Program-made: the position numbers and the translations under genes
Origin: Orbilia blumenaviensis
Lineage: Eukaryota; Ascomycota; Orbiliomycetes; Orbiliales; Orbiliaceae
Direction: 5' to 3'
DNA: 64,000 bases
Assembly (NCBI GenBank): GCA_036872755.1
Contig: JAVHNS010000006.1
Span: 806,001-870,000 of the forward strand
Notes under the pieces: model-generated
Told to the model about the DNA's origin: nothing
Seen by the model: only the letters and a program-made list of their open reading frames with translations
Database searches by the model: none
Part shown: one piece after another, positions 24,573-35,655 of the stretch
Position numbering within the stretch: the stretch's first letter is position 1
Layout of the letters: the number at the start of each line of letters is the position of its first letter

Positions 24573-26732
24573 ATGCCCTCGTCAGACGGCAGGATATCAT
24601 CAACAATAAAATCCCTACTTTGTTGCTCTATTCTTCGAAGGACTCAATCTACTCTCTCTATTCACTCAGAAGAAGAAACCACCAACGAAAACGAAGAGGT
24701 ACTTATAGACGCTCCAGTCGCAAACCTATCTCTATCGGGTCCAGAAACATCGAAAGACAACGATATAACTCCGGTGCACACAAACCGCCCAATCGCACCT
24801 ACCAAATATCCTACCCAATCACCAATCGCTATAGCCCTTCCTCTCTTTCCTGATTCTCCTGAAACCCCGTCCCCGTTGATTCAGCCTCCCGCAATGTTTT
24901 CCCCAGCTACTATGTTCAGACTTTCCCTCTGCCACGAGGATATCTACTCCCTGAGACACTTACTCTCACAGTCTCCTTCTATGGGGACCTATCGTGCCGT
25001 TCTTCCACAAATCTATGAGATTTTGAGGAGGGAGGAGATACGGTATTTATTTAACACAGAAGATGATGGGGACTATGTGATTGTTGGTGAGAAAGTCCGC
25101 TTTTGCGAAGAGATTTTAGAGGTGGCATATTGGGATGCCGATGCTGGCGGAGATAGAAGACTGGCAGGGTGGGTTGAGAGAGGACTTGGGGGGGTTGTTG
25201 AATGTGAGTAATAATTCTTCTTTTTGCTTCGTCGTTGCTCTTCCACGAAGTTCTATCTTCGCTATTGTGTTTAGTCAGTTGGAATATCTGCTTCCATTAT
25301 TAGTTGTTGATAATGGTGTTGACCGTGTGTCATTTTCCCCACCTCCTGTCGAATGGCGGCATTTCTCGGAATTGTTTATATTTGGCAGTATCATGCCGGG
25401 AAGGCCTGGAAGCACAGACTTCGGACAACCAAGAGGCACCGCCTGGCCAGGGCTCTCGTGATTCGCTTCGTCATGATTGCCTTCTATCGGCCGGGCCCTT
25501 TTTGTACCGTGGTACCGAAGGCCCATTGACTGACACATCGTATCGCCTGGAAGTTGGGAGGGCTTTCGTAATCGACCCCTGTCCACTAGCCTCCGGGTTA
25601 CGAGACAGCCTGTGCGGCCATGACGAAGTTTCACTCCCCCTGACAAATCCGTTTGGGGCCGCCGACGATTTGAGAAAAAATGTGATATAATGCAACGCCA
25701 ACACAATGGCATTGTTGTATTTTGAAGGGTCGGCGATAGCGTGTAGCACAAAAGGCTAGGATACAGGGTCGGGCTAATGTTTGCTGCATGGCTGTTCGAG
25801 CGTTCGCCACACGGCGATGTCGAATGCTTGTGGGAAAAATATGCAATATGATGCCATGCAGTTTCAATAAACATCATGCAGAACTGATGTATTGCAGCAA
25901 AGACTCATCACTGCAGTTTGACTACCTTCGCTCTCTATTCAACATGAGCGAAGGTGAGAGAATTCAAGGAGTGGAAGGCACAACCGACGTGGACCGCAGT
26001 ACTGATAAGCCAACTTTTCCTTTGAGGAAGATATCGGTCTGCCTTTTGTTCATGCATTAGATTATATTTGTCTATTTTTCAATACAGCTACTAGCCTATA
26101 CTAACTAACCGAACAACAGCTAATCCGACTCACTATCCTGCTCTGACTCTCCTCGGCCGCCTCTGGCTCCTCAAATCCCAGCAATACCTTAGTAAAATAT
26201 CCGAGGATGGCTCCAACTCCTCATCTTCGGGGGGTTCGTTTCCTTTTACAAACAACGACTGGACATCTGCCGATGAGGATCGTGATACCGCTGAGCAAGA
26301 CAGGAAACGCCAGGAAGGAGTTTATGTCGATGCCAGAACCTGCCTATTCCCCGCCGTTGAGTTCCTGGGCAGAGCAGTAGACGGCATGGAGGAGAGTGGT
26401 CGTGGAGTTTCCGGTGATGTTTATGTTCTTGTAAGCTTTCAGATATAAGGATTAGTCGGGGTGATAAACTTTACTAATATTGGTCGATTTGGTTTAACAG
26501 CAAGCAGAGGCCAATATGAGCTTGGGAAATGTAACTGTGAGCTCCGAAGCACAATCATACTTCAGAACTGCTGTCGAGGCACTGAAGAAAGCTAGTATGA
26601 TCGAGGGGTTTAGGCTGCCGATACACCTCGAGAGGTATGATTCAATACATAATCGAATAAGAGTCGAAAATGAAGACTAATGGCCTGGACAGGTACCTTC
26701 GATCTTTCGAGTTCGTTTTGTACGACGACTAG
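24573..26732 (+). CDS. TPR-like helical-repeat protein, function unknown
   Basis: Four exons, 24573-25203, 26120-26430, 26501-26634 and 26693-26732 (371 residues); all phases close and all sites are GT-AG. The N-terminal ~110 residues are low-complexity, Ser/Pro/Glu-rich. The middle (LCHEDIYSLRHLLSQSPSM...) and C-terminus (NPTHYPALTLLGRLWLLKSQ; FPAVEFLGRAVDGME; SYFRTAVEALKKA; LPIHLERYL) have the alternating small/large helix spacing of tetratricopeptide repeats, suggesting a protein-binding scaffold. I do not recognise a named family. Intron 1 is 916 nt, about ten times the usual size here, and its interior differs in composition. Upstream is the gene-poor region; ARPC2 follows convergently on the other strand. 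Confidence 0.72.
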
Positions 26733-27454
26733 TCTTTCGATACCCGTACCTTTGTTCGGGTGTATATCCGCGCGATGGTACCACACTACGTTTCACGATG
26801 TTGTCACGTTTCGGCATCTACGATTTCGTAGAGTACTTTGGCCCATTGATTGGACCATTTAACTCCCCATTCAACCTTTTAAATTTTTTGTGCTTTTTTT
26901 TTGTCCTTTTTCTTCTTTCGATTGATTTTACTTTTTGGAGCGAAGATGGTACATGTATAGCGAAGCATAGCTTGCGAGCGTGGTATGAACTTGTTCGGGA
27001 AATTAGATGGAATGGAGTCCAGCGATTGCGATCGGGTACATCGATAGACTATTAATTTGTTGCATGCTTGCTTGCTGGGGATTTCTTTCAAATTCTTTTT
27101 CACTTTTACGCATACTTTCTGTTCTTACGAGCCTCCAGGGAATAGTCACATTCGCATTGTGATCCCAAGGGTGCCGTTTCTTTGTTTTAGATAGTTCACT
27201 TCGTTTTGCGCATGGAACCGAGGGAACTACGAGAGCGGCGTGTATTCGCCGCTTCTTTCCCCTGGGCCATGTGTTAGAAATCTACAACCTTTACAAACGC
27301 CGTACAAACCAACGGAGCATCATGGTAAAGAATTGCTGGATACTGGTCCATTGCTGAATTTATCTCGCTATGCCAAATCGTTGTCCGAAAAAAGTATGTA
27401 AATTCTACACAACTGAAGGGGAATTTTAGAAGATTTACAAAAGCCAAGCCGAGT
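26733..27454. other. Convergent intergenic, TPR-like gene to ARPC2
   Basis: 3' UTR sequence for both converging genes, with T-rich tracts near 26880-26930. The open frames here have no family motif. No gene supported. Confidence 0.5.
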
Positions 27455-28615
27455 CTAGCTCTGTACTCTGAACGACCTGCCACTGGCCGTCTTCCTCTCC
27501 TTGTCTGCATTCTCTGGCTTAGCTCTGTTGAGGTACTTCTGGAAGTCGCTAACCCTCTTCCTCATTCTCGAGTGCATGTAGGCCTTGACAAAAATGTTAA
27601 TCGCAACTCTAATTTTCTATGGGTTAGGAAGTGGCTCGTTGAAATTGGGAACTCACCTTAGCAGCCTTGATATGGTAATGGAAGTAATCCCTAAAGGTCT
27701 GGATATGACTGATAACTTCGTCCCGTCTATCCGGTCGCAAGTGTCGAGGGAACAGCACGAAAGTAACATATCCCACATCCCCAGCACCAGTATCAACAAC
27801 ACCCTTCAACCCTCTAATTTCCAATGGCGGATCGGTTCTGTACAACACCTGCGGCGCATTCTGAATAGCCCGACGTCTAGCATCCACGAATTCCTGCAAG
27901 AACACCTTTCCGAAGATACGGTCTGTTTCCTCACGGAAAACGGTAGAGAAGATGACCGTTACTCGGTCGTGTGAGGGTTTGATGTAGATTGCTTCTTCGT
28001 CACGGTACTGGATGGCCATTACTTCACTATCGGAGGAGGAAGGTGCCGATTCGGATGTGAATTTCGAGGATTCAGCCGAGAGGGTGTAGTGGGTATCGAA
28101 TGCGCGTTCGAAGGGTGCGGCCATGGCATTGCGTTTTAGAAGTGAGACGCGGCGGATGAGATCGTCCTTTTGTTCTATCGTAACCACCATGACCATCAGT
28201 ACTGCTCTGGAACTCCCAGTTTATCAAGTCTATAGAAGTATACCCTGATCTTCTGGTAGGGCCTCCAGATCCAACAATAGCGAAAAGTCATATCCCGACT
28301 CCGGTTCGACAATGTAGTTCCCATACTCCCGCTGCAGCACCTCCTGTGCGCCGTACCGAATCAAGTCGCTATAGCATTTGATCGAGAGCGAAACCAATAT
28401 CTTAGTCTTCGTATCCGGTGTGGAAATGTGGTATATGACGCCGTCGAAATCCGGGATGACTTGGTCGATTGAAGCCGGGGTGGGGCTTGTCACCGTGTAC
28501 CGTGCTATTAGCTAGCTAACTCATAACTACAATTGAAGAAGAGAGAGGATTACCTGTTGAACCTCTCGGTGAGGATCTGGTGAATTAGGAGATTGTGGTA
28601 CTCGAGGAGCAACAT
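27455..28615 (-). CDS. arpc2: Arp2/3 complex subunit 2 (ARPC2, 34-kDa)
   Basis: Four minus-strand exons: 28615-28554, 28485-28244, 28174-27657 and 27583-27455 (316 residues, the usual family length). ARPC2 forms with ARPC4 the structural core of the Arp2/3 complex that nucleates branched actin filaments at cortical patches. Seen: MLLLEYHNLLIHQILTERFN, then SPTPASIDQVIPDFDGV created by splicing, the central block (DLIRRVSLLKRNAMAAPFER; THYTLSAESS), VTVIFSTVFREETDRIFGKV, FPRHL, and the C-terminal AYMHSRMRKRVSDFQKYL with KTASGRSFR. Exons 2-4 follow clean GT-AG borders. The gene shares a 297-bp divergent promoter with UTP12. Confidence 0.95.
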
Positions 28616-28912
28616 CGCGACCTTGTTTTTTGAAGATTGTGGCTGTTGATGAAGCTCGATTGGCTGGCTGACGATAGCTCGGAGTAGCTGTAGCTGTGCT
28701 GTAATACGTAGAGGAGCGTCCCCCCACCAGGGCATTATTGGTGCTGGTATCTACGCAGTCAGCAACGCACAACTCAGCATCGGAGCTTAGCAAAGTCCGG
28801 CAACTAAAAAAAAAATCCCAGTCGCATATTCCCAGGTCGCAAAACCACAAAACCTTAAACTTTTTTCTTATTGAAAATATCTACAACGATATAAAACAGT
28901 CGATGGGATAAA
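28616..28912. promoter_or_regulatory. Divergent promoter, ARPC2 / UTP12
   Basis: 297 bases separate the two start codons, so both 5' UTRs and promoters must fit here. A GATATAAAA sequence lies about 20 bases before the UTP12 ATG, and the context GGATAAAATGG is favourable for initiation. No specific factor site claimed. Confidence 0.55.
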
Positions 28913-31900
28913 ATGGTCAAATCCTACGCCCGTTTCGCCCAATCGCGCTCGTTTGGCGTAATCACTTCTGCATCTTCGAATATCATCTGGACACCGGATT
29001 CACCTGTTTCATCGAAAAATACATCTCGGACCAGTGCTGGGCTTGCGATAGTCCCGGCCAATGAAGAAGTTTTAACATGGGACGTCAAGAAAGGCGAATT
29101 GCTGTCGCGATGGAGGGAGAAGAATTGCAAATCTGAAGTTACTTGTCTTAAACAAAGTAGGACAGATGAGGACGTCTTTGCTGTTGGGTGCGTATTCAGT
29201 TTTTACTTGTCCTTCTCTACCTGGCGCACACAGTTTTATTCAACAGCAGCTAATGCTAAACAAAAGCCATGCAGATGGAACAATACGACTTTGGGATTCT
29301 AAAACCTCGACGATAATAGTTACCTTCAATGGCCATAAATCTGGGATTACGACACTATGTTTCGACGCATCTGGGACACGGCTTGCAAGTGGCTCGCGAG
29401 ATACCGACATAATAGTCTGGGACTTAATCGCTGAAGTGGGGTTGTACAAGCTTAAAGGCCATAAGGACCAGATCACGGGGCTAGAATTCTTACACTTCAA
29501 GGCCGAAGATTTTCCGGACGACGTTGTACCTCAGGCAACGATCGATAACGGCTACCTGTTAACAACTGCGAAGGATACATTAATAAAACTGTGGGATCTA
29601 TCCAGCCAACACTGTGTGGAAACCCATGTCGCACATGCCGGAGAATGCTGGGCGTTGGGTGTCACCGCTGATGAAGAGGGTGCTATAACTGCTGGCAATG
29701 ATGGGGAAATGAAGGTATGGACTATTGAAAGACGGGTTATTGCTACGGCTGGAGCAGGCGAGGACGTCACGCGAATCGCAGAACAGGGCGTAGTCCACAG
29801 GAACAGCAGGGAGAGACCATATTCTATTGCATGGCATCCGAACGGTCGGTTCTTCGCAGCTCATGGCTCCGACAAGTCTGTGGAAATATTCAAGGTCAGG
29901 AACGAGAAGGAGATCCAGAAGGTTATTGCCAGGAAGAAGAAGAGAAAGAGGGGCAAAGGCAAGGACGATACTGGGGATGTAGAGATGGATGATGGTCAAG
30001 AGGTTAAATTAGACGTCGCAGACGTCTTCGTTCAGCACACTCTCGTCCGAACACCGGGAAAAGCCCGCTCTGTCCACTGGGCCAGTGGCAGCGGCAAATC
30101 GAAATCTCTACAACTCCTGGTGTCGACCTCCAATAATCTCCTTGAATTCTACGATATCCCATCGACTAAAGAGAAATCAAAGGATAAAACAGAAAAGGAT
30201 GCTTCGATATCAGAATACACGAAGCTCTACTCGGTCGAACTCCCAGGCCACCGCACCGATGTCCGCGCCCTATCACTAAGTTCTGATGACTCCCTGCTCG
30301 CGTCGGCCTCCAATGGATCTTTGAAAATCTGGAATGTCCGAACTGGAACCTGTGTGAGGACTTTTGAATGTGGCTACGCCCTCTGCTGTGCTTTCCTTCC
30401 AGGTGACAAAATTGTGGTGGTAGGAAATAAATCGGGCGAACTGGAACTCTTTGATCTCGCATCCGCAACGATAATCGAAACCGTTCAAGCGCACGAGAAA
30501 GAAATATGGGCCCTCCATGTTCACCCCGATGGCCGAAGTGTTGTAACTGGCAGTGCTGATAAATCCGCCAAATTCTGGAAATTCGAAATAGTCCAAGAAG
30601 AAGTTCTCGGTACCAGCCGTACAACCCCAAAATTGCGACTTGTTCACACCAGAACCCTAAAACTCAACGACGATATACTCTCCCTGAAGTTCACACCAAA
30701 TGGCCAACTTCTGGCTGTCTCCCTCCTCGACAACACTGTCAAAGTCTTCTTTGCTGATAGTCTGAAGCTGTTACACAATCTCTACGGCCACAAGCTTCCT
30801 GTATTATCCATGGATATATCTTCCGACTCCAAGCTTATCGCAACCTCATCAGCCGACAAGAACGTAAGACTGTGGGGCCTAGATTTTGGTGACTGTCACA
30901 AATCATTCTTTGCCCACACAGACAGTGTAATGGCGGTTGGATTCGAGAAGAACAGTCATAACTTCTTTTCTGCCAGTAAGGATAGGATGCTAAAGTACTG
31001 GGATGGAGATAAATTTGAGAACATTATGAAGATGGAGGGTCATTTCGGGGAGGTGTGGGCGTTGGCGGTTAGCAAGGGGAGGGGGGAGCAGATCGTAGTC
31101 AGTGCAGGCCACGATAGGAGTATTAGAATCTGGGAGGAGACGGATGACCAGGTCAGATCCTTCCCCATGGTTATGCTCAGTGGCGTGAGTGCTAATTTGT
31201 ATGACATATATAGATCTTCTTAGAAGAAGAGCGAGAAAAGGAGCTGGAGGAACTCTACGAATCAAACCTAACGCAATCCTTGCAAGAAACCAGCCTAAAC
31301 GACAACGACAAAGAAGAACCAGAGTCGTCTCGTGCAGGGAAACAAACGATGGAAACACTGATGGACGGAGAACGTATCATCGAAGCTCTCGACCTCGCGA
31401 TCGCCGACCTTGATATGTTGGCCGCTTACGAAACAGACGTAGCAGCAAATCCTAATGCTAAAACACCCAAACCCGAGAGGAATATAATTTTCCGCGCGTT
31501 CAACGATATCTCGGCTGAGCAATATGTTCTTGATACAGTGACGAAGGTTCAGGCGAGCCATCTGCAAGACGCTCTGTTGGTGCTACCATTCGATAAAGTA
31601 GTGGATTTCTTTAGGATTCTAGAGATATGGGCAAAAAGCGAGTGGAATATGCCATTGACTTGCAGGATATTGTTCTTTTTACTGAAGACCCACCATGAGA
31701 GCGTCGTTGCGAGTAAGAGGACAAGAGGTCTGCTTGAGGGGATTAGATCTGCATTGAAAGATGGGTTAAGGAGGCAGAAAGACGAGATGGGTTTCAACTT
31801 GGCGGGGGTTAGATATATCAAGGAGAAGGCGGGAAGCAAAGCTCAAAGTGGGTACCTGGATGTCGATGAGTTTGAGAAGGGGCAGAAGGAGAAAAATGGC

Positions 31901-31930
31901 AAGAAGAGGACATTCATCACTGTGGCGTAG
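28913..31930 (+). CDS. utp12: UTP12/Dip2 (WDR3), WD-repeat SSU processome component
   Basis: Three exons, 28913-29187, 29267-31151 and 31214-31930 (958 residues, close to yeast Utp12). Utp12 is part of the UTP-B module of the nucleolar small-subunit processome and is needed for 18S rRNA maturation. Two WD40 propellers are visible from many GH...D...(I/V)W units (DGTIRLWDSK, SGSRDTDIIVWDL, GNDGEMKVWTIERR, SGSADKSAKFWKFE, SSADKNVRLWGLDFG, AGHDRSIRIWEE). A basic patch, ARKKKRKRGKGKDD, at about residues 311-325 looks like a nuclear/nucleolar signal. The C-terminal helical Utp12 domain starts at FLEEEREKELEELYESNL, formed across intron 2, and includes WAKSEWNMPLTCRILFFLL. The frame across both introns agrees with conserved sequence. 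Confidence 0.95.
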
Positions 31931-32272
31931 ATGATTATGCCTCCCTATGGATAGCGATGATATTGTAGGAGTAAGGGTGTATGATATGATGAAATGTAGA
32001 CCATGTATTATTAATAAAAGTATGGGGATTCACATGTCAATTTCGCATGATATTATGTTGGTAAGGCTATCGACCGTAAATACGGCATGGCGGAGTTCTG
32101 TTATATACAACCACCGCCAACCGCTGGAGCCCGTTGATGGTCGCTATCCAACTTTAGGGTTAGATTTTCATTATATGCAATTAACCAGCCAGAGGATTGT
32201 CAGTCCCCAAGCAATATGCGCCTGAAAACGCCATGTCTTTAATTACCCATTTAGAGATAGCAGCTGGAAAGA
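31931..32272. other. Convergent intergenic, UTP12 to EMC6
   Basis: 342 bases between two converging stop codons. Holds a short ORF at 31947-32225 without family motif; a TTATTAATAAAA stretch near 32010 may be a polyadenylation element for UTP12. Confidence 0.45.
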
Positions 32273-32685
32273 CTACACCCTAACCAGCCCAAAAAACAGC
32301 GTCCACGTGAGCACAAATCCCATAACCCCACCCGTTACGTCGGCTGCAATGACGTCCTTCCATCCACCGCGACTGTACACTTCCGGTTTCCCACCCATGA
32401 CGAATGTGACTATTAATGTGCTGACGAATAGGGTGCCGAGGAGGTAGAAGAGGAAACCAGAATAGGACTCAAGGCCTAGGATGCCTGCTGCAATTCCGAG
32501 TAGAGAGGAGGAGAGGGAGTGTAGGTCGGAGATTGTCTGTAAGATTATCTCTTAGTATATGCCAGCATTTGCGATAGCCAAAGAGGACAGAACGATCAAG
32601 GTTCATGCTAACTGACCTTCGAATTCGCGACCAGATTTTCGGGGACTATAGGATTGAGGAGGAGGTCTCTTTCTTCGGCATTCAT
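32273..32685 (-). CDS. emc6: ER membrane protein complex subunit 6 (EMC6)
   Basis: Two exons, 32685-32617 and 32536-32273 (110 residues). Too short per exon to stand out as an ORF; assembled from splice sites. EMC6 belongs to the conserved EMC insertase core that places weakly hydrophobic and tail-anchored helices into the ER membrane. Seen: an N-terminal acidic leader (MNAEERDLLLNPIVPENL), the junction NSK|TISDLHSLSS, then SLLGIAAGILGLESYSGFLF (family signature GIxAGILGLxxxxGF), a second helix (LFVSTLIVTFVMGG), KPEVYSRGGWKDV and a final helix (GGVMGFVLTWTLFFGLVRV). Length and order match the family. Confidence 0.93.
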
Positions 32686-34343
32686 CGTGGCGGTTTCAGG
32701 ACCTGCAGACCCAGCGTGATGGAGAAACGGAGGGGTGGAAATGTGGTAGACAGTGGTGAGGTTGCTAGGCTACGCGATATCTAGCCAGTGAGCTGTCTTG
32801 GCATATTCTGAAGGCCGCCGCCAAGCCTAATTTGGAAATCCAACATGTCGCCCTCGATAACACTCAGCGCTGGCGCGGGAAATGGATATTGATAATGGTC
32901 GCGGAGTTGAGCTTGAACCTTTAGGGAACTTCTGAATACTTGTCAATTTTTTAATGTGAAATATCCTGCTATGGCTAGGGTAACGCCTCTTTTTTTTTTT
33001 TTTTTTTTTTGTTACCCTCCTGGCTGGAACTATATCTGGGGCAAAGATTCAAGATAACCGCTTAATTAGACCATATAGCCAAGTGACGTCAAGGAGGTGA
33101 AGACTTCCTCCAAAGCCTTGCTACTGGTACTCATTATGAGATTAACTAAGGACTTTTGCCGGGTTATAACCAAGCCTTCCGGTGTTAATATTTTGCATTT
33201 TCACTGGCGTATTAGCTTGAATGGCATGTATACCAAGAAAATATGATGGATAATACCATATAATAGACTCTCTCAAAAGCTGGGGCATTGTTTGACCGAT
33301 TTCTCCAAATTGGTCAACACCGAGAGCTCAAGGGTGTATCTGAGGCAAAAATCAAACTTTACGTCAGCTGGTGCGCTGGGAATCTGGATCAGATCTATAC
33401 GGGTAATGGTAAATTGTGCAGTATCGATCAATATCGATTACTACCCCTGGAAATGAAGGTCTTGCGAATTTAAAATCACCATCATAGATGGCATGATCTG
33501 ATATATCGAAAGGTAGGATCCAAAGATATCTGTTTCGAGATATGCAGTTGGGCACGGGAGCTGTAGCTAGCTACAGGAGCTGGGAATTTTAGTGGGTAGC
33601 TATGCCCATATGCTGCAGCTAGGTTTGTTTTTCACAATATCTTTCTGCTCACAGCCACGATTAATGATGCCCGATCCCGACTAGAACTACCAAAATAGGA
33701 AAACAACCGCATGCTGCAGCTGCAGCTGCACCGCACGGGCGTTTTCAACTATCTACCATAATATATGTCTACATTTACATGGATTGCCGAGATCATTGAT
33801 AGGCAATACAGAGCCTGAGTTCTCCAGGTGAAGACTCTCATCATAACCCACATCATCCTGTTGTAGAGCAGTGCGTCTGGCCTAGATCGATCTAGGCCCC
33901 CACCGCTTCGAATTCGAAGGGCTAAGGGCCTCGCAAGGCTTCGCTCGCACCCTAGAAAGAACATTCGTGCCAATTCGAAACTATCTACGCCCCAGCGTGT
34001 GTGTCAGCTGCTGAGAGCGCACACCCATACACGCAAGTAGCTCTCGAGTGGAGTTCACTAATTGATCCAGGATCCATGGATTTGTAGATGGGTTGATACT
34101 TATATATATGTCGCCATGCCCCCGGTCGCACTCGTATGGTATACCCACTATGTAATGAAATACAAATACATAATTCCTATATGACATTCACAAGGTCGCT
34201 ACCGTACACATTGGAATATCAGCGCTTGACCACAATCAATGCAACCACAGACAGTAGAAAGAATCTGTCTATCCAGTTCAGAATAAAACAAAACCCAAAA
34301 CTCTGTCAAATCCCAAGTAGCCACCCCATAATTATCGAATAAA
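32686..34343. other. 1.7 kb intergenic
   Basis: Promoter side of EMC6 on the left and of the CorA-like gene on the right. Contains a 21-T run at 32990-33010 enclosed by an 8-bp inverted repeat (listed separately) and GCTGCAGCTGCAGCTGC near 33715. No gene supported; the open frames at 33288-33555, 33749-33973 and 33981-34187 are short and unlike known proteins. Confidence 0.45.
32977..33018. repeat. Poly-T(21) enclosed by AGGGTAAC/GTTACCCT inverted repeat
   Basis: Left arm at 32977-32984, T-run at 32990-33010, right arm at 33011-33018. The arms are perfect 8-bp complements. Confidence 0.85.
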
Positions 34344-35624
34344 ATGGAGTCCTTTCAAGACTTGGCATCAGAATTCACCCCAGTGGGACTAGGCAATAGA
34401 GATGCATATACTTGCGGGTTTACATCAAGACAGGCCTCGCTCCGCTCCGCATCTAGCTCCCTGGCGTCGTTTAAACGTCGGAGCATGGGAACTATCGGAC
34501 GGACTAGGCTCCCAATCCCACAGAGTCTTATCGAAAACGGCATTATTCCACCATCAATGTCTATACCTTTTACGAAAATCAAATTCGACGACTCAGATAT
34601 CAACACTCCTCTGGAAGGCATGTTTCGAAAATCGAGCCCTGATGATTACTCAAACGTAAGCAAACAACGATTACTATCAATAAGCTCATGAGGTCATGAG
34701 AATTATTGGCTTCCTTTTTGGTCTCGATTGTCCAGGCTGATACATTTTTTTGAATAGGGTAGAAAGGCCACCGTCCGGGCTTCTCATCCAACCCCGAACC
34801 CGAACAGCCTGCCGAATCTTGTTGCGGACGTATATATCGATAAGGACGAACTACAAGCCAGGTTCACAAATCTAAGACTTCCAGAACAATCAGCTGGCCC
34901 TAGTTGGCTTTTTGGATTCCACGGGTGCGGGAAAGGTATGCAAGCTCCACATTTTTGTTATCATATATATCATCCAATACATTCTATTACCTAAGGCCAA
35001 GGCTCTCAAGTCCTAACAGTTGAAATATTTTGAAACTCCTATAGCTTACCACTACGTCGCTGAAGTTTCGCCTGAACAATTTTGTTTGGTGAATACTATG
35101 CGGGACATGGCGGACAATGTTATAGATCGGGTCATCTCGCAGGAGGTATGGTGATTTCGTATAAAACTCGCTTCAGTATTTCCTCTGAGGATCAAATCTT
35201 CTTTTTAGGTACATACGTTTATCGTGATGGGTATACTAACTGGTACCACTAGTGTGAAGGAACTGGCGGCTATCGATTTTAGTGTGTCTAACCTCCACCT
35301 CTATTTTGAACAAAAGCTTTGGAACTATCGCAGTTGCCATACGATCAATATACCTTCAAGTTTTCTTACTAACGCAGTAACAATTTCTAATACACAGCGT
35401 ATCTCGTCGCCTCCACGCATTCTCGGAGAATGCATTAAAGTCAATTTTCATCCGTCACGACCTCCCCGCCGGGTTTATACAAACCCTAGCGTCTCGCAGA
35501 AGAACTGGAGCGTGCTCTCGCGCTTTGGAAATCAAAACGAGAAAGCCTAAAAGTTATGGTAGGTCTCTATGTTCTTATTCACTCGTTCCCGATCCAGACC
35601 TCAGATTATGTGCTACAAGTAGCA

Positions 35625-35655
<31 letters not shown>

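Noticed and set aside
25275..25877. 200-codon minus-strand ORF
   Set aside because: Lies within the long intron of the TPR-like gene; no family motif.
34918..34935. FHGCGK as a P-loop in the CorA-like gene
   Set aside because: Too short for a Walker A motif (GxxxxGK[ST]), split by an intron and followed by Ala-Tyr, not Ser/Thr.
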